Positions 1-8,542 of a stretch of DNA of 26,052 bases are shown in pieces. Where the stretch lies: NCBI GenBank assembly GCA_023807065.1, contig JAJJLU010000631.1:1-26052 (forward strand). The letters run 5' to 3'. This DNA is from Isotricha intestinalis. Its lineage: Eukaryota; Ciliophora; Litostomatea; Vestibuliferida; Isotrichidae. Each line of letters opens with the position of its first letter. Position 1 is the first letter of the stretch. The translations under genes and the position numbers were made by a program. Under the pieces are notes generated by a model. It was given only the letters and a program-made list of their open reading frames with translations, was not told the DNA's origin and searched no databases.

Positions 1-28
1 TCCCCAATCCCCAATCCCCAATCCCCAA
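1..28. repeat. telomeric repeat, four copies of TCCCCAA
   Basis: Four perfect tandem copies of the 7-mer TCCCCAA (G-strand TTGGGGA) open the window and are followed at once by AT-rich unique DNA. At the left end of a chromosome the top strand should read as the C-rich telomere strand 5' to 3', and it does. C4A2-type repeats are typical of ciliate telomeres; the extra T makes a 7-base unit. Only four copies are visible, so a chance internal repeat is not strictly excluded, but position and orientation favour a true chromosome end. Confidence 0.75.
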
Positions 29-556
29 AAAGTTATTTGGAAATAATTTTAAATATAATTTTTGCTGATTATATGATTAAAAATTTTTAAAATAACTATT
101 TAAATTTTATTTATATTTTTTTCCTATTTTTTCATTTGCTCAAACTTTATTTATATAAAATATTATTTAATTGAACTTTCATCGAATATTTTTTTTTACA
201 TATAATTTTTTTTTCTCTCATAATTTGATATAATTATTAATAACATTAATTTGATTATTTGATTCATATTTTCAAATAATATTACTTTTCTCTAAAAAAA
301 AGGAAGAAGACTAAATACTTATTTTTCACATTCAAATATTTATTTTTATTATTGAACAATAAGGTTTAAATAAAAGAATTATATACAGTCATCATAATTT
401 CACTTCCAATTAATGTAAACAATTTAAATTTATTTAAAAAATAAATTTTAAATTTTGATAAAACTTAAATTTAATTTATTTTTTATATAAATATAAATAA
501 AAAATTAAGAAATAAGCAACAATTAAAAATGAATTAATAAATAATTAAAAAGCACA
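29..556. other. subtelomeric AT-rich spacer / 5' region of the PAS gene
   Basis: Mostly A/T homopolymer runs, with no convincing coding frame or RNA gene. It presumably holds the promoter and 5' leader of the gene starting at 557. I see no conserved promoter element that I could name. Confidence 0.6.
529..537 (+). promoter_or_regulatory. possible two-codon upstream ORF before the PAS gene
   Basis: ATG-AAT-TAA lies 19 bases upstream of the main ATG at 557. It sits in the context ATTAAAAATG, which also surrounds the true starts of the genes beginning at 10735 and 12173. If it is in the transcript it could reduce initiation at the main ATG. Whether the transcript includes it is unknown. Confidence 0.25.
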
Positions 557-3500
557 ATGGAAGATGATTTAAGATTAATGACAGATGAAGATGAAATATC
601 AAATAATGAAAATGTTCCAATCAAAAACAGATTATTTTATTTTTATTATCAAATTAATAAAAAAAATGAAATAAATGAAGTAGTAACAAGTATATTTATT
701 GTTATTGAAACATTACAACAAATTTCTTTTGTTTTTTCAGAACCATTATATTCTTTATGGAAAATAAAAAATGAAAAAACAGGTGATTTTTTAAAAAAAA
801 TAATTACAGGACCAAGATTATCTCAATTATTTAGATTAGTTAAATTTAATGTTTATTTAATTGTTTGGATTGCTTTGGTTATAATATTATTTTCTTTTAT
901 AATTTCAATTTTATTAAGTATACAAATTAATAATATGAAATTTACCTTTTTTAGATTTAATGTTATTTTAGGAAGTTATTGCTTCAATGCAATGAATGGA
1001 GTACTTTTAAATCCTATTTTAGAAACTTTATTATTAATGGTTAAATGTGAAAATAAAAAAGTAGAAATTACTAGTGATGGAATAGAATGTTTTAAATCAA
1101 TTCATATATTATATTTATCTATTACCATTTTATTTTTTATTTTATTTTTCATTGTATTAATTACTAATGAATTATTTAATTTCTCTCCTATTGAAAAAGA
1201 AAAAGAAATTGTAAAAATAAATAATTCTTCAGAAATAATTTATATATTTTTAAAAATAATAATATTAGTGCTTTACATTGTAAATGCAAGTGATTGGATG
1301 ATAATATGTGTAGGATTATTAGGTTATTTTAAATTATTAAAAGAAAATTTTGAAGAAATAACATATAATTCACATCAATTAGAATTATTACTTTGTATAA
1401 GAAATTGTTCTATTTCATGGGCTTATTTAATGATATTTTTAGCATATATAAGTAAATCAAATAAATTTATTTATTTCCTTCTATTTGGTTATCCTTTAGT
1501 AATTTTATTAAGTATAATATTAAAGAATTATTTTGATTCAAATAAATATATTGGTTACTCTCCTTCAGCAAAAGATGCAAATGAATATTTACAAAAATTA
1601 TTTTTTTTCATAAGATTAGCAAGAGATAAAATTCAATCTCAAAAAACAAATTCATTAAATGGAATGAGTGATATTTTACTTAAAGGTTACATATCATTAC
1701 ATGAAGAAAATTGTATTGATGAAGATTGTCCTCTTAAAACATATATTACAACATCAAATGAAAATATTCAAAGAATGTGTTTATTAAATTTTATTAATAA
1801 CAATTTTTCAACTGGATTAAGGTATTATCCAACTTCTCATAGAATAAAAATTGAATATGTTAAATTTAATTTATCTCTAAAATTTAATGTGAATAATGCT
1901 AAAATGTTAATTAGTCAAATTGAAGAAAGTGATAAATCTATTACTGAAGAATATATATTTTATACTATAAAAGAAACTATGAATTCAATGTATGTTTCTC
2001 ATTCAAATAATCATGAAGAAGAAACAGAAATTTCTGATGGTGAATTAAATATGAAGTTTAAAAAATTAAAAAATTTAATTGAAGAAACTACAAAATTATT
2101 TAATGATTTTTGGGGAAATTTAGGAACAAATTTATCAATGAATTTAGCTAAAATATTTATTCTTGGTAAAAAATTAAATTCTTTATTAAAAGATATTCAA
2201 AATTTATGGGATAAAGATTTAAAAAACACAAAAATTGAACCAAATACACAATCAATAGCGCAATTATATGCTTTTTTTCTAAAAAAAATATTAAGAAATA
2301 AACATGCTTCTGAAGAAGTTTTAAGGAAAATTGAAGAAGAAAGTCATTTAAATTATAAAAAATATGATAATCAAAAAATAAGTGTAGAAAACTTAGATAC
2401 AATTTTAGAAAATCCTGATATAATATGTTTTGCAAGAACGAATAATAAAGGTGAATGTGATATAATTCAATGTTCAAATTCTTTTGTTCATTTTATTGGA
2501 TATCAAAAATTTAATTTAATTGGTAAAAAAGTAGAAACTATTATGCCATCAATATTTCATGAAGAAAATGCTCACGCTAAAATGCTTTCTAAGAGATTAA
2601 AAAATGCTCAAAATTTTTTAGCTAGAGATGGAATATATAATTTAGATAAAAAACAAAATAAAATTATTTGCCCAAAAGAAAAAAATGGTTTTATTAGAAT
2701 TTGCTTAATTAGACATACATTATATTCAGAAGATGATTTTGGAAATTCATTTTTAATAAAAGTAAAATTTGAACCAAGAGATTTAAAATCAAATTATCCT
2801 TTTTATATTTTAGCAAAAAATGATTTTACAATTGAAAGTATATCATCTTCAGCATTAAATTTAGGTTTAACACAAGATTTAATTAAAAAACATATAATAG
2901 ATTTAAATATATTAATAAGAAATGAAAGTTTTAATGCAATTAATTTTAATGATAGAGTAGATGATTATGAAGATGAAGCAAAACCAGTTTTTTGGGTTTA
3001 TCCTTATTTTATTTATCCTAAAGATGATAATGTGAAGAATATAGGAGAAATAGACATTGAAAAAGTAGTATCAGAATCTAAAAGAAAAAAATTTAATTTA
3101 GTTATATCAAAAATAAGATATAGTGAAGATGTAGTACTTGCATATTTATTTAGATTTATTGAAATAAAAGGAGATAGAAATGATAAAGAATATATTCAAA
3201 ATCAAGAATTAAAATTAAAAGATGAATTTAATGTAATGTATGATTTATATAATTTGCATTATATAAGAACAAAATTAGTGTTTGAAAAAGAAGGAACAAT
3301 TAATGATGAATTAAAAACAATAAATAATTTTGAAGGAAAAGTAAATCCAATTACTCAATCTTTTATATTTCCTTCTGGAACAGGAATGACTGATGAAGGT
3401 TTAAATATAAATAGAAAAAAAAGTAAAAAAAATAAAAGAAAAGATGATTCTATTTCTGAAGAAGAAGAACCTTTAAAAGAAATTACAAAAGATTCTGTTA

Positions 3501-5650
3501 ATAAATTACAAACTAGAAATAGTTTAGAAATTCAAGATTACATTTTTTCTTTAACTTTTTATGGAAAAAGTATTTCTTTGGAAAAACATAGACCTAACAA
3601 AGAAAGATATCCTACTGGAATGTCTGCTGAACCTCTTATTAAAATTAATTTAATGGAATTTAAAAATAAAGTTGATAAAAAATTAAAAAAGAAAAAACAA
3701 TATAATAAAAAAGTTGTTGCTCAATCTAATAATAATGACAATGATGAATTAAATAATAATATTGCTTTATCTGAAGATGAAAATTCAAATAAAATTGATA
3801 ATTCAACTCCAGAAAAAAAAGAAAAAGTAAAAGAAGAAGAAATATCAGTTGATCCGAATACATATTTAAATCAATATGTAGGAAATAAAAGTATAAAAAG
3901 AATACAATTTTTATCAATATTTATGTTTATAATAATGATAATATTAATAGTATTTGAATTTATCCAAACAATAACATATTTAAATAAAATAGTAGATTCA
4001 TTAAAAATTGGACAAAATAGTTATGATGTAATAGATGGAATAGCATATTCAAAATATTTTTTAACAGAAGTTATATTATTAAAAGATCCTGAATATCCTC
4101 ATAAAAATTATTCATTTAATTCAGATTTAGATTATATTCATAATTTAATGACTGAATTATCAATTTATCAAGGTATAATATCAACAAGTTATAGTTATAT
4201 TACAAGTTCTTCAAAAATTAAATATATTAAAGGTTTAAGTAATTATATGGATAGTCTTTTATTATATCTTAATACTATTAGTAATGGTGAAGAACATGTT
4301 GAATTTTTATCATTAAGTTCTGCAATGGGAAGGTTAGGCACTGATCTTTTTTTTGTTAGTATTATTAGAGATAATACTAATCAAATTTCTATGACTAATA
4401 AAAATACTTATGATTTAATGGTAAATTTATTAAATGATTATACTATTTATTGGAATGTTATTACTCAAAAAATTTTTGAAGCTGTTTATTCTTTTAAAAA
4501 AATGCCTACTTCTTTTTATGCCTCTTTAGCTCTATCTTTTGTTGTTGTTTTAATTAATGGTATTTTACTTGTAAAATTTTTAAAGTCTGTGATACTTGAA
4601 AAAGAAAAACCTTTGGAATTATTTTTTACTATTAAAAAAAAAATTTTTGAATCTTTAAAAACTGAAAGTGAAGTATTTTTAAATAATTTATTAAATAAAA
4701 TAGTAGGAAATGACGATGTAGAACAAGAAACAAAAAGTGAAGCAAGTTTAAAAATAATAGATAATGATATAATAATTCAAAAATTAAAAAATAAAAATCA
4801 TTATCAAAAAGTAGGACGAAGTAAAAAAGAATTTTTAAAAATATATTTAAATTTCATTTCAATATTTATTATAACTGAAATATTTTTAGTAATAAAATTT
4901 ATAAAAGTAAAAACTTCATTAAATAAATATTCAAGATATTCAAAAGTTTTAAACGCAACTGAATTTTGTCATTTCGATTTAATATCAATATGTGATTTTA
5001 CAAAATCATTTTTTTACAATCAATCAATAAAAATATTAAATAGCTCAGATACAGAAAATGTTATATTAGAAAAAATACAATTAATAACAGAAGCTTTTGG
5101 AGAAATGATTCTTGCTGTTTATGATAACTTAAATTATTTAAATAATAATTATGGTGATTTTTTCTATGAAATGCTTAATGGAGATATTAATAATATTATT
5201 CAAGGAGGAAAAGGAAATGTTGAAAATTTAACAAAAACTAAAATTTATGGTTGTAAAAGTGTTGCTTTTAGATATTTTGATATGTTTAAATTTCTTTGGC
5301 AAAATTATCTTTTAAATAAAACTGATAAGTATTTATATTATCCGAGATTTGAACAAATTAATAATGTATTAAGAAATATTATTAGACCTTGGTTTACTAT
5401 TATTATTGAAGAATTATATAAAGGTTATTATAATTTTCATGATTCAGAAAAGTTATTTCATATTTATGCATTTATTATTATTCTAGCAATGTTAATTATT
5501 TATTATCTTTTTATTTGGAGAAGCCAAGAAAGAGATTTAAAAGAAAAATTAAATAATTCTTTGGAATTGTTAAATTTGTTACCTGGAGAACTAAAGTTGA
5601 AAATGGTAGATAAACTTAAGGAAGAAGAAGAGAATATAAATAACAATTGA
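557..5650 (+). CDS. tiny-macrocysts-like multi-TM protein with PAS domain
   Basis: A 1697-aa membrane protein. The N-terminal 330 residues hold about four to six hydrophobic segments (about 98-122, 183-204, 226-260, 290-322) and a polar region with NPILETLL at 152-159. This resembles the N-terminal half of the tiny macrocysts (TmcB-like) family common in ciliates and other protists. A PAS domain follows at about 605-745 (FIGYQKFNLIGKKVETIMP near 646-664, the usual PAS core pattern). Next come a charged Lys/Glu/Asn-rich linker (950-1100) and more membrane segments near 1114-1135, 1319-1342, 1426-1450 and 1634-1654. Two long segments between the later helices look extracytoplasmic and carry N-x-S/T sites. 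No cyclase, kinase or channel pore domain is visible. Its role is probably environmental or redox sensing at a membrane, but the ligand and output are unknown. ATG 557 is the first in-frame ATG; the stop is TGA. Confidence 0.8.
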   Translation: MEDDLRLMTDEDEISNNENVPIKNRLFYFYYQINKKNEINEVVTSIFIVIETLQQISFVFSEPLYSLWKIKNEKTGDFLKKIITGPRLSQLFRLVKFNVYLIVWIALVIILFSFIISILLSIQINNMKFTFFRFNVILGSYCFNAMNGVLLNPILETLLLMVKCENKKVEITSDGIECFKSIHILYLSITILFFILFFIVLITNELFNFSPIEKEKEIVKINNSSEIIYIFLKIIILVLYIVNASDWMIICVGLLGYFKLLKENFEEITYNSHQLELLLCIRNCSISWAYLMIFLAYISKSNKFIYFLLFGYPLVILLSIILKNYFDSNKYIGYSPSAKDANEYLQKLFFFIRLARDKIQSQKTNSLNGMSDILLKGYISLHEENCIDEDCPLKTYITTSNENIQRMCLLNFINNNFSTGLRYYPTSHRIKIEYVKFNLSLKFNVNNAKMLISQIEESDKSITEEYIFYTIKETMNSMYVSHSNNHEEETEISDGELNMKFKKLKNLIEETTKLFNDFWGNLGTNLSMNLAKIFILGKKLNSLLKDIQNLWDKDLKNTKIEPNTQSIAQLYAFFLKKILRNKHASEEVLRKIEEESHLNYKKYDNQKISVENLDTILENPDIICFARTNNKGECDIIQCSNSFVHFIGYQKFNLIGKKVETIMPSIFHEENAHAKMLSKRLKNAQNFLARDGIYNLDKKQNKIICPKEKNGFIRICLIRHTLYSEDDFGNSFLIKVKFEPRDLKSNYPFYILAKNDFTIESISSSALNLGLTQDLIKKHIIDLNILIRNESFNAINFNDRVDDYEDEAKPVFWVYPYFIYPKDDNVKNIGEIDIEKVVSESKRKKFNLVISKIRYSEDVVLAYLFRFIEIKGDRNDKEYIQNQELKLKDEFNVMYDLYNLHYIRTKLVFEKEGTINDELKTINNFEGKVNPITQSFIFPSGTGMTDEGLNINRKKSKKNKRKDDSISEEEEPLKEITKDSVNKLQTRNSLEIQDYIFSLTFYGKSISLEKHRPNKERYPTGMSAEPLIKINLMEFKNKVDKKLKKKKQYNKKVVAQSNNNDNDELNNNIALSEDENSNKIDNSTPEKKEKVKEEEISVDPNTYLNQYVGNKSIKRIQFLSIFMFIIMIILIVFEFIQTITYLNKIVDSLKIGQNSYDVIDGIAYSKYFLTEVILLKDPEYPHKNYSFNSDLDYIHNLMTELSIYQGIISTSYSYITSSSKIKYIKGLSNYMDSLLLYLNTISNGEEHVEFLSLSSAMGRLGTDLFFVSIIRDNTNQISMTNKNTYDLMVNLLNDYTIYWNVITQKIFEAVYSFKKMPTSFYASLALSFVVVLINGILLVKFLKSVILEKEKPLELFFTIKKKIFESLKTESEVFLNNLLNKIVGNDDVEQETKSEASLKIIDNDIIIQKLKNKNHYQKVGRSKKEFLKIYLNFISIFIITEIFLVIKFIKVKTSLNKYSRYSKVLNATEFCHFDLISICDFTKSFFYNQSIKILNSSDTENVILEKIQLITEAFGEMILAVYDNLNYLNNNYGDFFYEMLNGDINNIIQGGKGNVENLTKTKIYGCKSVAFRYFDMFKFLWQNYLLNKTDKYLYYPRFEQINNVLRNIIRPWFTIIIEELYKGYYNFHDSEKLFHIYAFIIILAMLIIYYLFIWRSQERDLKEKLNNSLELLNLLPGELKLKMVDKLKEEEENINNN

Positions 5651-6026
5651 TTACTTTATTTTTTTCTTTTTTGTATATTAAATTAAATTATGGTTATAAA
5701 CATATAAATATATGATTATTAAATATTAATATTTATTTTTTAATAATTTAATCACATTCTTTAATTCTTTTTTTGTAATTTATAATTAGTATAATTAAAA
5801 ATTATTTTTTAAGAATTATTATTTTAAATTAATATGAATTAGCAATATTATATTTTTAAATCTTTGAAAAACAAAAAAAATAATATTTAAAATTAAAAAT
5901 TTATTTAGGACAATTTTTCAAACAATTATTTTGATTCAAAAATATTATTATTTTAATTTATATTTCTTTTAAAAAAATTTCAAATGATTAATTAATAATT
6001 AAAAAGTATTTAGAATTTGATAGTAA
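5651..6026. other. AT-rich intergenic spacer
   Basis: This 376-bp spacer lies between two plus-strand genes. It holds A/T runs only, with no coding relic, RNA gene or strong hairpin that I can support. It must contain the 3' end of the PAS gene transcript and the promoter of the gene at 6027. Confidence 0.6.
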
Positions 6027-7394
6027 ATGGTAACACGAATTTTACCAAAATTAATATTACATATAGATATAAATAAAACAATAATGTTAGGAGATTCCAA
6101 TCAATCTCAATCTTTAGAATCTAGTTTATTAACATTATTATGTGAATATCCTTTAGGAATAATTGATAAAAATACAAATGAATGGATATTAATAAAAAAA
6201 GATTTGAATAATAAAAAATATAATGAAGGTTTAATTTCATATATGGATTATTTAAGAATACAATATCCTCAAAAAACTGCAAATGAAATTCAAGATAATC
6301 AAACAAGAATAAAATATAATTTAAATATTAATAAAATAAAAAGAGAATTAGCAGAAAAATTTATTGACAAAGGTTCACCTGGAGAATTATTAAAAAATCA
6401 AATAAATCAAATAATAGAAAGTTTAAAAATCCCAGATAATATATTAGAAAAAATGAATAGAGGATATTATTCAAAAAAGCAAAAAGAATTATATAATAAT
6501 GGTTATATTCAAATATTAAAATCATTTTTTAACTCAATGATACAATTAACTAAAAGTGAAAGACACTTTTCAATAATATTTAGATCATTTGGAGATGACA
6601 TAGAAAGTATAACAAGTGAATTTAATGAATTTTGTAAAGGAAAACATCCTTTATATCCAAATATATATTTTGATGGAACACATAAATCAAAAAATTATTT
6701 AATAGGAAGATTCCAATATGGAATTATATATCGTTATTCAAAAAATTTAAATGATATTTTTCTTGTCATTGGAACTAAAAAAAGATTTAAGAATCCAAAA
6801 CCAAATAATTTATATGAATTTTATAATAATGATATTAAAGATGGTAACGTGATTATTATTGAAGGAGGAATTAATATTTATAATTATATAATGGAAAAAA
6901 TATATATTGATGATTATTACACTTTCGCTATTTTTGATGAATATGAAATTTGGTTAGAAAATGATAATTTAAAAGAATATTCAAAACCTTTTTATATTAA
7001 TCCTTATGAAAGGAAAATACATCAAATTTTTTTTGATGATAATATTGTTTATGAAAAAAAAATTTCTATTGTTGATTGTAGAAATATTATTACTGGGGAA
7101 ACAATTCCAGATAATAAAATAAAAAATAAATATATAATTAAAACAGATATTAATGTTTTATTAGATGATTTTTATTTTTCTAAAAAAATTTTAGAAGCAG
7201 AATTAAATAGGAAAAAAGATTTTGAGAATGATAATAATAGATTAGAAGATAAAATAATGAGATTGAAAAAAATTATAAATGATTCTTATCATTATTTAAA
7301 CGAAGCCTTAAAAACTAATGAAAATTTATCTTTTACAGAATATATTTGCAAATTTATTTCTGCAAATAAACTTTATATAGACGAAGGGAAATAA
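6027..7394 (+). CDS. HAD-like hydrolase-fold protein
   Basis: A 455-aa soluble protein. Near the N-terminus it has LHIDINKTI (11-19), a DxNxT version of HAD motif I (Asp14, Asn16, Thr18). Around 181-190, FSIIFRSFGDD matches the motif II strand ending in Ser187. QIFFDDN (333-339) supplies the acidic pair of motif IV (Asp337, Asp338). Between motifs I and II sits an insertion of about 160 residues that looks like a helical cap. The order and spacing fit the HAD superfamily. The canonical second Asp of DxD is Asn here, so catalysis by the usual phospho-aspartate route is uncertain. The C-terminal 70 residues are charged and coiled-coil-like. Proteins with this DxNxT start occur in several protist lineages without a known substrate. 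Stop is TAA. Confidence 0.7.
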   Translation: MVTRILPKLILHIDINKTIMLGDSNQSQSLESSLLTLLCEYPLGIIDKNTNEWILIKKDLNNKKYNEGLISYMDYLRIQYPQKTANEIQDNQTRIKYNLNINKIKRELAEKFIDKGSPGELLKNQINQIIESLKIPDNILEKMNRGYYSKKQKELYNNGYIQILKSFFNSMIQLTKSERHFSIIFRSFGDDIESITSEFNEFCKGKHPLYPNIYFDGTHKSKNYLIGRFQYGIIYRYSKNLNDIFLVIGTKKRFKNPKPNNLYEFYNNDIKDGNVIIIEGGINIYNYIMEKIYIDDYYTFAIFDEYEIWLENDNLKEYSKPFYINPYERKIHQIFFDDNIVYEKKISIVDCRNIITGETIPDNKIKNKYIIKTDINVLLDDFYFSKKILEAELNRKKDFENDNNRLEDKIMRLKKIINDSYHYLNEALKTNENLSFTEYICKFISANKLYIDEGK

Positions 7395-7508
7395 TCCCTT
7401 AAGACAAATATAATATTATTTAATTTTTTTATTTAAAAATAAAACTCACATTTACTTTAATAATAAAATTTAAAATAATGTAAAAATAAAAAAAAAAACA
7501 AAAAAATT

Positions 7509-8077
7509 ATGTCAACCTTAATTTCAAGAAAAATGTTAATAATAACTTTTTTCATATAAAAAGGATTTTTCCTTTTGTCACTGTTTTAACCTATTCTCAA
7601 AAAAGAAAGAGGAATATCTTTATCATTATAGGAATAAAATTATCTTCTTTTTCTGTAATTAATTTCTTTATATTAAGTGAAATATATGAAAGAAAAAATT
7701 TATTAATCTAAGCAATTTTAACAGAATCATCGTGTACCATATGGTTAATTAATATCATTATTAGAAAATCGACCAACGTTTCTAATGCAATCATTTATTT
7801 CTTAAGAAATAGGAGATAGTTCAAACATTAATTTATAGTTTAACTGAATTATTAGTGATGATAAAGAAATTATATATTCCTTTTTTTATTCTAGTTATTT
7901 TTTTGATATATTTAGGAAAAATTGAAAAAATAATTAGAAATAGAAAATATGAAAAAGAATAAGTAATTGAAAAATTTTTTGATTATTTTCTGTTATATGG
8001 ATTAGTTTTGAGATAATTTTTTATTTATTCTTTGCAATTTGACAAATTAGTATATAATGAAAAATTAATATGGTAAC
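7509..8077 (+). pseudogene. decayed multi-TM gene, possibly IP3-receptor/ryanodine-receptor-like
   Basis: One frame starting at ATG 7509 keeps coding-like content for about 135 codons to about 7914, despite many in-frame stops (mostly TAA). It includes patches such as HRVPYG (near 7728), LISLLENRPTFLMQSFIS (7749-7802), EIGDSSNINL and ISDDKEIIYSFFYSSYFFDI. After a frame change it continues near 7858 (MIKKLYIPFFILVIFLIYLG) and ends in FFIYSLQFDKLVYNEKLIW (to about 8077). The order 'RPTFL..F', then 'FFYS....D', then 'FF....DK.VY' resembles the membrane domain of IP3 receptors. The selectivity-filter segment is not seen. The family assignment is inference from pattern memory; relic status is supported by codon content and broken frames. 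Confidence 0.4.
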
Positions 8078-8542
8078 TTTGTATAAATTGAATCTCTTTT
8101 TCAATATGATGATCATTAAAATATTATATAATAATTATTTAAATTCAATTTTAATTAAAATAACAAAAAGATAATAGAATAAATTAAAATAAAAATAAAT
8201 TTATTAAATAATTTTGAATCAATAATTTTATTTCATTTAAAAGATATAATTTATTTAAACATTGGATTATTTTATTTATACATTTAATAATGTGAAAATA
8301 TTAAATGAAAAACAATAACCTATATCTTTTTTTTGATTATCTTTAAAAATGAATTTTTGTATTTTTAAATATTTTTATTTTTTCTAATTATTCAATTAAA
8401 TTAAAAAAATACCCTTTTGAATATATTATTTATTTAAATAAAAAGCAAAAATACCTTTGGAAATTTATATCCTTATAATTTCCTTCAACAAAAAAAATTA
8501 AATGACATTAAATAATAATTATTATATATATTATTTTATACT
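8078..8542. other. AT-rich spacer after the decayed channel-like gene
   Basis: Mostly A/T runs. Short coding-like patches persist (for example near 8430-8510), which could be the 3' remainder of the relic at 7509-8077, but they are too broken to assign. The 3' end of the minus-strand gene at 8543 also falls here. No RNA gene seen. Confidence 0.4.

Noticed and set aside
2157..2477. Minus-strand ORF of 106 codons and similar hydrophobic ORFs opposite long genes (3726-3917, 6121-6306, 11573-11869, 19112-19330)
   Set aside because: These are antisense shadows of real coding sequence. Their Phe/Leu/Tyr-rich composition is the complement of Lys/Asn/Glu-rich genes.
7509..8077. Reading TAA/TAG as Gln to rescue the relics as intact ciliate-code genes
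   Set aside because: It lengthens frames in any AT-rich sequence because TAA dominates there. TGA stops and frameshifts remain, and the twelve complete genes never use TAA/TAG internally.
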